From Peiella sedimenti (GTDB lineage Bacteria > Pseudomonadota > Alphaproteobacteria > Caulobacterales > Caulobacteraceae), in assembly GCF_030504955.1 (NCBI RefSeq), contig NZ_JAUKTR010000004.1, positions 186,001 through 250,000 on the forward strand: DNA of 64,000 nt. Direction: 5' to 3'. A program made the position numbers and the translations under genes. Shown piece after piece: positions 7,965-13,593 of the stretch. Positions within the stretch are counted from its first letter, which is position 1, and each line of letters starts with the position of its first letter. Under the pieces are notes generated by a model. It worked only from the letters and a program-made list of their open reading frames with translations, searched no databases and was not told where the DNA came from.

Positions 7965-8386
7965 GAAACCTGGTTTCTATCATTTTCGGCCTCGGCCTTC
8001 TGCTCGGCTGCGGACAGGCGCCCAGCCGTGCCGCTACCGATACGCCTCAGCCTCGCACTGACATCACCGACGCCATGGCGCGCCAGCAGCTAGTTCAGGC
8101 TATCGCCGCCAAGCCGGAAAGAATTCGTGGCGCCGAAGTTCTCACAATGGGGCGGGAGCGGCGAGGCCATGCCTATTGGTGCGGCTATCTGCGCCTGCCC
8201 ACAGGGGAGGTGACGTCATACGGTTTCAACTTGGCTGATGACGGTCAGCGTTGGCTTCTAGGTGTTTCCGATATGGGTCGGCCTGACCGTACAGAGGTTT
8301 TTCACCGCGCTCGTGTGCAGGCTTGCGAAAACCTCGGCATCGACATGACGCCTCCAGAAGAGCCTCAGCCGTCGGCCCCCCATTAA
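7961..8386 (+). CDS. Small putative lipoprotein
   Basis: A 141-residue protein with a lipoprotein signal (GLGLLLGC, cysteine near residue 20) and a polar remainder with two further cysteines (YWCGYL, QACENL). No family was recognised. ATG 7961 overlaps the RTX fragment stop as ATGA, so the two may once have been a unit; an in-frame ATG at 7952 would lengthen the leader by three residues. It is the last gene of the accessory island, and its stop codon lies within the TTAA of the right-hand flanking repeat. Confidence 0.6.
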   Translation: MRNLVSIIFGLGLLLGCGQAPSRAATDTPQPRTDITDAMARQQLVQAIAAKPERIRGAEVLTMGRERRGHAYWCGYLRLPTGEVTSYGFNLADDGQRWLLGVSDMGRPDRTEVFHRARVQACENLGIDMTPPEEPQPSAPH

Positions 8387-8404
8387 GCCCACGCTAACCA
8401 TGAT
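8383..8404. repeat. Right copy of island-flanking repeat, CtrA-box-like, upstream of flbT
   Basis: TTAAG-N6-CTAACCATGAT, the partner of 5529-5550. TTAA-N7-CTAAC is one mismatch from a full CtrA site and lies about 65 bp upstream of the flbT start; a further lone TTAAC is at 8423-8427. The left half overlaps the stop codon of the preceding lipoprotein gene. Confidence 0.5.
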
Positions 8405-8466
8405 CCCGGCCATAAGGGGGCGTTAACCCGCCGCTCCCTAGCGTGGCGGGGAGGGAGATGGGCCCG

Positions 8467-8874
8467 ATGCCGCTGAAACTGTCGCTCAAGCCTGGCGAAC
8501 GCTTCGTGCTGAACGGCGCGGTCGTGCAGAATGGCGACCGGCGCGCCTCGCTGGTGCTGCAGAACAAGGCCTCGGTCCTGCGCGAGAAGGACATCATGCA
8601 GGCGGACGAGGCCAACACCCCGGCCCGCCGCATCTATTTCCCGGTCATGATGATGTACCTCGATGAGGCCAACGCCGACCGGTACTACGACGAGTTCGTG
8701 CGCCGCCTGACCGAGTTCATGCAGGTGGTGAAGAACCCTCAGGTCCTGGCGGACTGCGTCGGGGCCTCGAAGCAGGTCATGGACCGCGAGTACTACAAGG
8801 CGCTGATGACCACGCGGCGGGTCGTCGACTACGAGGACGAGAGGTTGGGCAAGAATGTCGGTTCAGGCGTATAG
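8467..8874 (+). CDS. flbT: Flagellin translation repressor FlbT
   Basis: A 135-residue FlbT-family protein, recognised from its start [20 protein letters not shown] and the internal [12 protein letters not shown] block. In Caulobacter FlbT binds the 5' leader of flagellin mRNA and limits translation until the hook is complete. The start at 8467 fits the GGGAG site about nine bases upstream; the ATG at 8458 is too close to it. The 3' end overlaps flaF by 20 bases, matching the paired action of the two proteins. Length is close to the roughly 140 residues usual in the family. Confidence 0.95.
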   Translation: MPLKLSLKPGERFVLNGAVVQNGDRRASLVLQNKASVLREKDIMQADEANTPARRIYFPVMMMYLDEANADRYYDEFVRRLTEFMQVVKNPQVLADCVGASKQVMDREYYKALMTTRRVVDYEDERLGKNVGSGV

Positions 8875-9259
8875 AACCGCCGCCGCCCGGGCCGAGAGCC
8901 CGCGCGAGGCCGAATACCGTCTGTTCGGCCAGGTCACGCACGCCCTGCTCGAGGCCGACAAGGCCGATCCCTCCGACTTCGCCAAGCGCATCGACGCCCT
9001 GGACTGGAACCGGCGCGTCTGGTCGGCCCTGGCCACGGCCTGCGCCGATCCGGACAACGCTCTGCCCGAGGCCGCCCGCGCCCAGATCATCTCGCTCAGC
9101 CTCTGGGTCTCCAAGCACACCTCGGCCGTCATGCGGCGCGAGGAGGAGATCGAGCCCCTGGTCGAGATCAACCGCATCATGATGCAGGGCCTGGCCCCCC
9201 AGCCCCAGGCCCCGACTCAGGCCCCGACCCAGACCTCGGGCGCGCCCCAGGCGGCGTAA
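8855..9259 (+). CDS. flaF: Flagellar biosynthesis regulator FlaF
   Basis: A 134-residue FlaF-family protein, helical and cytosolic, with the typical [19 protein letters not shown] start and [13 protein letters not shown] segment. In Caulobacterales FlaF is needed for flagellin synthesis or secretion and acts opposite to FlbT. It ends in a short proline/glutamine repeat (QAPTQAPTQ) that looks like a lineage-specific tail. It overlaps the end of flbT, so the two are translationally linked, and it is followed by the promoter region of the first flagellin. Confidence 0.95.
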   Translation: MSVQAYRTAAARAESPREAEYRLFGQVTHALLEADKADPSDFAKRIDALDWNRRVWSALATACADPDNALPEAARAQIISLSLWVSKHTSAVMRREEEIEPLVEINRIMMQGLAPQPQAPTQAPTQTSGAPQAA

Positions 9260-9284
9260 GCTTTACCGCGCGCACTGCTTTTGC

Positions 9285-9301
9285 CGGGCAGTTCCTGCCC
9301 G
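9285..9301. promoter_or_regulatory. ftr/FlbD-like inverted repeat upstream of first flagellin
   Basis: CGGGCA-N5-TGCCCG is a perfect inverted repeat about 95 bp upstream of the sigma-54 promoter at 9381. It has the same 5-base spacer as the two repeats before the second flagellin and is related to the CGGCA-type ftr elements bound by the sigma-54 activator FlbD in Caulobacter. Confidence 0.55.
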
Positions 9302-9380
9302 CCGTCCGCTATCGGCCGACCGTCTCTTCGCTATCTCCCGAAAATCGCAGGTAAATGATCGCGCGCGCGGGAGTGCGCCG

Positions 9381-9395
9381 TGGCGCGCGGCTTGC
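9381..9395 (+). promoter_or_regulatory. Sigma-54 promoter of first flagellin
   Basis: TGGCGCGCGGCTTGC has the invariant GG and GC at 12-base separation expected of -24/-12 sigma-54 promoters (consensus TGGCACG-N4-TTGC). Transcription would start near 9407, giving a leader of about 65 bases before the flagellin ATG, long enough for FlbT control. Confidence 0.7.
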
Positions 9396-9472
9396 CATGC
9401 GCAGGGCAGAGCAAAAACCGCTCAGCGGCCAGAAGCGCCGCCAACCCCGACCAGAATGGAAGGAACGACCGA

Positions 9473-10306
9473 ATGCTCGGCAACTCGGTAAACACCAACG
9501 TGGGCGCGATGATCGCGCTCCAGAACCTGAACGCGACGAACGTGGACCTCGCGACGACGCAAAACCGCATCAACACCGGCAAGAAGGTGGCGAGCGCCAA
9601 GGACAACGGGGCCATCTGGGCCATCGCACAGTCCCAGCGCTCGGACATCATGGCGCTGGGCGCGGTTCGCCAGTCGCTGGACCGCGGCATCGCCGCGACG
9701 GATGTGGCCATTGCTGCGGGCGAAAGCGTGTCGGACCTCCTCATTCAGCTGAAAGAGAAGGCTCTGGCCGCCAAGGACTCGTCCCTCAGCACGGCCTCGC
9801 GCAACGCGTTGAACGAGGACTTCAAGGCCATCCGCGACCAGATCGCCAAGACCGTCTCGAACGCCACCTTCAACGGGGTCAACCTGTTGAAGACGGGCGC
9901 CGTGGCGTTCCAGGCCCTGGCCAATGCGGACGGCTCGTCGGTCCTGACGGTCGGCGCGGAGATCCTGGCGCTGAGCGGCGCCGTCGTCACCATCACGACG
10001 ACGGACGTCATCAACACCGTCACGACGGCCACGGCTGTCCTGACCAAGGTGGACGCCTCGATCTCGAACGTGTCGGCGTCGCTGGCCCGCCTCGGCACCA
10101 AGTCCAAGGCCCTGGGCACCCACCAGACCTTCGTGTCCAAGCTTCAGGACACGCTCGAGGCGGGTGTGGGCAACCTGGTGGACGCGGACCTGGCCAAGGA
10201 AAGCGCCAAGCTCCAGGCTCTGCAGACGAAGCAGCAGCTGGGCATCCAGGCGCTGGGCATCGCCAACCAGGCGCCGCGCAGCATCCTCAGCCTGTTCCAG
10301 GGGTAG
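9473..10306 (+). CDS. Flagellin 1
   Basis: A 277-residue flagellin with conserved N-terminal (SVNTNVGAMIALQNLN, NRINTGKKVASAKDNGAIWAIAQ) and C-terminal (LVDADLAKESAKLQALQTKQQLG, SILSLFQG) D0/D1 coiled regions and only a short variable centre, as in the small Caulobacter FljK/FljL flagellins. It is exported by the flagellar type III system and polymerises into the filament; the neighbouring FlmG-like enzyme probably glycosylates it. ATG 9473 is preceded by AGGA. It is very similar along its whole length to flagellin 2. A strong terminator follows. Confidence 0.95.
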   Translation: MLGNSVNTNVGAMIALQNLNATNVDLATTQNRINTGKKVASAKDNGAIWAIAQSQRSDIMALGAVRQSLDRGIAATDVAIAAGESVSDLLIQLKEKALAAKDSSLSTASRNALNEDFKAIRDQIAKTVSNATFNGVNLLKTGAVAFQALANADGSSVLTVGAEILALSGAVVTITTTDVINTVTTATAVLTKVDASISNVSASLARLGTKSKALGTHQTFVSKLQDTLEAGVGNLVDADLAKESAKLQALQTKQQLGIQALGIANQAPRSILSLFQG

Positions 10307-10337
10307 CGTTCCGACAGCCCCGTTGGATGAAGACGGG

Positions 10338-10372
10338 AAGGGCCGGCTCTCGAAAGGGGGCCGGCCCTTTTC
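10338..10372 (+). terminator. Rho-independent terminator after flagellin 1
   Basis: AAGGGCCGGC and GCCGGCCCTT form a perfect 10-bp stem around a 12-base loop, followed by TTTTC. It separates flagellin 1 from the convergent membrane-protein gene, whose stop codon begins at 10375. Confidence 0.85.
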
Positions 10373-10789
10373 TTATGGGGCCGTGCTCGTCCGCCGGCGC
10401 GCCAGAAACAGGCTGACCAGGCCAGAGCCCAGGCCGGCCAGGGCGCCGATCAGGATCAGGTTTCTCAGCCCCTCGTCATCGCCGGGGCCGTCGAGCAGGG
10501 TGACAAGCGCCGTCACGGCCGCCCCGATGACCGCCGCGCCAATCACATAGACGACCGCGCGGCGGGGCGAGAGCAGGGCGCCCGTCACGAGGCCCGTCAG
10601 CACCGCCGGGATCGCGCCGAACAGATAGGCGAAGGGCGTCATCCACAGAAAGGCCAGCCCGACCGGGCCGTCCTCGGCCGAAGCGCCTGCGAATCCGTAG
10701 GCCAGCACGGCGAACCCCAGCAGGCCGAACAATGGCCCCACCAGAAGGAAGGTCAGCGCGGTCCACAGCGCGGGTTTAAGCCTGGTCAT
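10373..10789 (-). CDS. Four-helix membrane protein between flagellin genes
   Basis: A 138-residue integral membrane protein with about four hydrophobic helices (roughly residues 8-32, 45-70, 78-98 and 108-130) and a basic C-terminal tail (ARRRTS). No family was recognised. It lies on the opposite strand between flagellins 1 and 2, so it is not part of the late flagellar transcription units. Nothing in its sequence ties it to motility; it may be an insertion in the locus. Confidence 0.6.
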   Translation of the reverse strand: MTRLKPALWTALTFLLVGPLFGLLGFAVLAYGFAGASAEDGPVGLAFLWMTPFAYLFGAIPAVLTGLVTGALLSPRRAVVYVIGAAVIGAAVTALVTLLDGPGDDEGLRNLILIGALAGLGSGLVSLFLARRRTSTAP

Positions 10790-10907
10790 GCGGTTGCGCC
10801 CCTAGCCATCACAGCCACGCTTCCACGACTCGGCGCGGACAGCAATGCGGGTCGGCGGCGCCTGTCCGCGGGGGCGGCCCCCGGCGGCAAGAAACGCGCG
10901 TCCGACC

Positions 10908-10922
10908 CGGCAGATTTTGCCG
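10908..10922. promoter_or_regulatory. ftr/FlbD-like site, distal copy
   Basis: CGGCA-GATTT-TGCCG, a perfect inverted repeat with a 5-base spacer, centred about 115 bp upstream of the sigma-54 promoter of flagellin 2. CGGCA-type repeats are the ftr enhancers bound by FlbD in Caulobacter. Confidence 0.65.
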
Positions 10923-10935
10923 ACCCGGCCGGCGA

Positions 10936-10952
10936 CCGGCAGTACTTGCCGG
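10936..10952. promoter_or_regulatory. ftr/FlbD-like site, proximal copy
   Basis: CCGGCA-GTACT-TGCCGG, a perfect inverted repeat 29 bp centre-to-centre from the distal copy, close to three helical turns, so both would face the same side of the DNA. Confidence 0.7.
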
Positions 10953-11025
10953 GCCGGGAACGCGGTAAACGGACCTATAACGCTATAAAATCAGCACACT
11001 AAGGGGAAATCTTCGGCCCTGTCGT

Positions 11026-11040
11026 TGGCCCGGCCCTTGC
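11026..11040 (+). promoter_or_regulatory. Sigma-54 promoter of flagellin 2
   Basis: TGGCCCGGCCCTTGC has GG and GC exactly 12 bases apart, a near-consensus -24/-12 promoter. The predicted start near 11052 leaves a leader of about 63 bases, almost the same length as for flagellin 1. Confidence 0.8.
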
Positions 11041-11114
11041 TGCAAGTCCTTCCGAGCAAAATGCTCCCGACAGCCAAAACGGCGTCGGACACCTTGAAAG
11101 AAGGAACACGTGCC

Positions 11115-11945
11115 ATGGCGCTGAACAGCGTTAACACGAACGCCGGGGCGATGGTCGCCCTGCAGAACCTCTCCGTCACCAACTCCGAACTGGCCACCGT
11201 TCAAAGCCGCATCAACACCGGCAAGAAGATCGGCTCGGCCAAGGACAACGGCGCGATCTGGGCCATCGCTCAGTCGCAGCGCAGCGAAATCGCTTCGCTG
11301 AACGCCGTGAAGGACTCCCTGCAGCGCGGTCAGTCGGCCACCGACGTCGCCATCGCGGCCGGTGAATCCGTGTCTGACCTGCTCATCTCCCTCAAGGAGA
11401 AGGCGCTGGCCGCCAAGGACACCTCGCTCAGCACCGCCTCGCGCAACGCGCTGAACGAAGACTTCAAGTCCATCCGCGATCAGATCGCCAAGGTCGTGTC
11501 GAACGCTTCGTTCAACGGCACCAACCTGCTGAAGACCGGCGCCACGAACTTCGCCGCCCTGGCCAATGCCGACGGTTCGTCGGTGCTGACCGTGCGCGCC
11601 GAGATCATGGCCCTGTCGGGCGCGGTCGTGACGGTGACGACCTCGGACGTCATCAACACCGTGACCACGGCTACGGCGGTGCTGACCAAGCTGGACGCCT
11701 CCATCGCCAACGTGTCGGCCTCGCTGGCGCGTCTCGGCACGGGCTCCAAGTCGCTGAACACCCACCTGGGCTTCGTCTCGAAGCTGCAGGACACGCTGGA
11801 AGCCGGCGTGGGCAACCTGGTGGACGCCGACCTGGCCAAGGAAAGCGCCCGCCTGCAGGCGCTGCAGACCAAGCAACAGCTGGGCATCCAGGCGTTGGCG
11901 ATCGCCAACTCCTCGACCAGCAGCCTGCTGGGCCTGTTCCGCTAA
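11115..11945 (+). CDS. Flagellin 2
   Basis: A 276-residue flagellin almost colinear with flagellin 1, sharing long identical blocks such as NRINTGKK/SRINTGKK, AKDNGAIWAIAQSQRS and LQDTLEAGVGNLVDADLAKESA. It probably arose by duplication of flagellin 1 and, judging from its two ftr-like sites and better sigma-54 promoter, may be the more strongly expressed. AAGGA at 11101-11105 serves the ATG at 11115. The C-terminus ends SLLGLFR. Confidence 0.95.
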   Translation: MALNSVNTNAGAMVALQNLSVTNSELATVQSRINTGKKIGSAKDNGAIWAIAQSQRSEIASLNAVKDSLQRGQSATDVAIAAGESVSDLLISLKEKALAAKDTSLSTASRNALNEDFKSIRDQIAKVVSNASFNGTNLLKTGATNFAALANADGSSVLTVRAEIMALSGAVVTVTTSDVINTVTTATAVLTKLDASIANVSASLARLGTGSKSLNTHLGFVSKLQDTLEAGVGNLVDADLAKESARLQALQTKQQLGIQALAIANSSTSSLLGLFR

Positions 11946-11954
11946 CCGGACGAC

Positions 11955-12003
11955 GGGGGCGGCCCTCGGGGGCCGTCCCCACCTTCGGCCGAAAAGGCCG
12001 GGG
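11955..12003 (+). terminator. Two tandem hairpins after flagellin 2
   Basis: A GGGGGCGGCCC/GGGCCGTCCCC hairpin (11955-11980, one G:T pair) is followed at once by CGGCC-GAAAA-GGCCG (11987-12001). Neither has a U-tract, so they could slow polymerase, stabilise the flagellin mRNA 3' end, or act with Rho. They lie between flagellin 2 and flaG. Confidence 0.5.
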
Positions 12004-12036
12004 ACCTAGAGGCGCCGCGAAGGCGGCGATGAGGAG

Positions 12037-12333
12037 ATGAAAACGAATGTCGGGAGCATCAGTGCGGTAGAGTTCGACGCAGCCATCAGCCCCACGACCT
12101 CGTCGGGGCGTTCCAGTCTCTCGGATCGCCGAGGCCAAGCTCAGGCCGAAGCGGACCGGCTGGCCCGTTACAAGCTCATCATCGAGCAGGGACCGGGCGG
12201 ACACGGGTACGTCTACAAGACGCTGGACCGCACCACCGGTGAGGTGGTCAGCCAGTTTCCCCGTGAGGAGCTGCTGAGGCTGCAAGACAGTCCGGACTAT
12301 TCAAGCGGCTCGGTGATCGACACCTCCGCCTGA
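12037..12333 (+). CDS. flaG: FlaG family protein
   Basis: A 98-residue protein whose C-terminal half carries the FlaG/YvyC signature (ARYKLIIEQGPGG, YKTLDRTTGEVVSQFPREELLRL). FlaG proteins influence filament length or assembly in several bacteria. The N-terminal third is a disordered Ser/Thr-rich stretch, common in the family. It lies between flagellins 2 and 3. The GAGGAG directly before ATG 12037 is unusually close, so translation may be inefficient or the true start slightly different. Confidence 0.8.
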   Translation: MKTNVGSISAVEFDAAISPTTSSGRSSLSDRRGQAQAEADRLARYKLIIEQGPGGHGYVYKTLDRTTGEVVSQFPREELLRLQDSPDYSSGSVIDTSA

Positions 12334-12411
12334 TCCAGCCGGATCCGCGCTGAATATCGATAGACGACGCGCAGGGGAGCCCCCCGGCGCGGCTTTTGGC
12401 GTTTACATCCG

Positions 12412-12419
12412 TTAACCAT
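12412..12419 (+). promoter_or_regulatory. TTAACCAT motif upstream of flagellin 3
   Basis: TTAACCAT lies 58 bases before the flagellin 3 ATG. This octamer resembles the alternative CtrA half-site motif in Caulobacter and the CTAACCAT cores upstream of the flmG-like gene and flbT. No good sigma-54 promoter precedes flagellin 3, so it may be controlled differently from flagellins 1 and 2. Confidence 0.35.
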
Positions 12420-12477
12420 ACGAACACGACTCATGCCTAGCTTCCCTTCCGAGAGCCCTCGGAGGGGAAGAAATCCG

Positions 12478-13308
12478 ATGACCACGAGCGTCCATACCAA
12501 CGCCTCGGCCCTGGTGGCCCTGCAGAACCTCAATGCCACCAACGACCGCCTCGCCGACGTGCAGAACCGCGTCAACACGGGCCTGAGGGTTCAGGGCGCC
12601 AAGGACAACGCCTCGGTATGGGCCATCGCCCAGGGGCAGCGGGCTGATGTGGGCGCCCTGGGCGCCGTGAAGATGAGCCTGGACCGCGCCACCTCGATCG
12701 CTGACGTGGCGCTCGCGGCGGGCACGACCGTCTCGGACCTGCTGAACCAGCTGAAGGAAAAGGTGGTCGCGGCCAAGGACAACTCGCTGAACACCCAGTC
12801 GCGGGCGGCCCTGAACTCGGACTTCCGCGCCATCCTCAAGGCCATCACCGACACGGTGAACAATGCCGAGTTCGATGGCGGCAACATCCTGAACAACGGC
12901 ACGGACATCCGCTTCATCGCCAACGCGGACGCGGACTCCTTCATCACCCTTCAGGCCAAGAACCTGAGCCTGGGCGGCTCGATCATCACCATGGCGGCGA
13001 CGGCGTCGATCTCGACGGTGACGCTGGCCACCTCGGTCCTCACCCAGCTCGAAGCCTCGATCGCCAACACCAATGCGGCGCTGGGCCAGATCGGTTCCCA
13101 GGCCAAGCAGATCGAGACGCACAACAAGTTCGTCAGCCTGCTGACCGACACGCTGGAGGCGGGGATCGGCAATCTGGTGGACGCAGACCTGGCCAGAGAA
13201 AGCGCGCGGCTTCAGGCCCTTCAGGTGCAGCAGCAGCTGGGCGCGCAGGCGCTGTCGATCGCCAACCAGGCGCCGCAGATCATCCTGTCGCTGTTCCGCG
13301 GCGGCTAA
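12478..13308 (+). CDS. Flagellin 3 (divergent paralogue)
   Basis: A 276-residue flagellin with the usual D0/D1 ends (SVHTNASALVALQNLN; LVDADLARESARLQALQVQQQLG) but clearly diverged from the first two in the centre (IKAL-type residues replaced, DGGNILNNGTDIRF). It may be a minor or positional filament subunit, as FljJ is in Caulobacter. GGAGGGGAAG precedes ATG 12478. It ends ILSLFRGG. No strong terminator follows; 285 bases separate it from the FlaEY-like gene and contain a small antisense reading frame. Confidence 0.93.
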   Translation: MTTSVHTNASALVALQNLNATNDRLADVQNRVNTGLRVQGAKDNASVWAIAQGQRADVGALGAVKMSLDRATSIADVALAAGTTVSDLLNQLKEKVVAAKDNSLNTQSRAALNSDFRAILKAITDTVNNAEFDGGNILNNGTDIRFIANADADSFITLQAKNLSLGGSIITMAATASISTVTLATSVLTQLEASIANTNAALGQIGSQAKQIETHNKFVSLLTDTLEAGIGNLVDADLARESARLQALQVQQQLGAQALSIANQAPQIILSLFRGG

Positions 13309-13315
13309 GCCGGGT

Positions 13316-13426
13316 TCAGCGGGCGTGGATCATTCGCCCGCCCGAGCGGCGGCGCGAGTGGTGGGCCCGCCGGCCCAGGCCGTACATGGCCAGGAACGTC
13401 TCCCACAGATGCTTCAGGGCGCGCAT
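13316..13426 (-). CDS. Small basic 36-residue protein, antisense side of flagellin 3 downstream region
   Basis: A 37-codon frame beginning ATG at 13426 with an excellent GGGGAGA ribosome-binding site six bases upstream, ending TGA at 13316. The peptide starts MRALKHLWETFLAMYGLG, an amphipathic hydrophobic helix, then turns into an Arg/His-rich tail. It could be a small membrane-associated protein. It occupies a gap that otherwise has no gene, which favours it being real, but it is short and no family was recognised. Confidence 0.5.
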   Translation of the reverse strand: MRALKHLWETFLAMYGLGRRAHHSRRRSGGRMIHAR

Positions 13427-13543
13427 GACGGGTCTCCCCAATCGTTGCCGACCCCGGATAACCGGCGAGGGCGGGCTACGGTTCCCCTGCTAGGGCGATG
13501 CTTCGCCAGAAGCGGTCGGATCGCGGCGCGGAGCGCTCGGGCG

Positions 13544-13557
13544 TTAACAGCTCTTAA
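13544..13557. promoter_or_regulatory. Paired TTAA half-sites upstream of the FlaEY-like gene
   Basis: TTAA-CAGCTC-TTAA lies 37 bases before the GTG at 13594. CtrA sites are normally TTAA-N7-TTAA; here the spacer is six, so this is a near-match only. Confidence 0.3.
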
Positions 13558-13593
13558 GCCGCGGCGGCCGCACTCTACGGCCGGGAGTCCCGC

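Larger units (their letters stand above)
10790..11114. other. Intergenic control region of flagellin 2
   Basis: This 325-base gap contains no gene. It holds two tandem ftr-like inverted repeats (10908-10922 and 10936-10952), a sigma-54 promoter at 11026-11040, an AT-rich patch near 10975-10995, and the flagellin 2 leader. It also carries the promoter side of the divergent membrane-protein gene. Confidence 0.7.

Noticed and set aside
12384-12400. Sigma-54 promoter for flagellin 3
   Set aside because: CGGCGCGGCTTTTGG has the -24 GG but GG instead of GC at -12, so the match is too weak.
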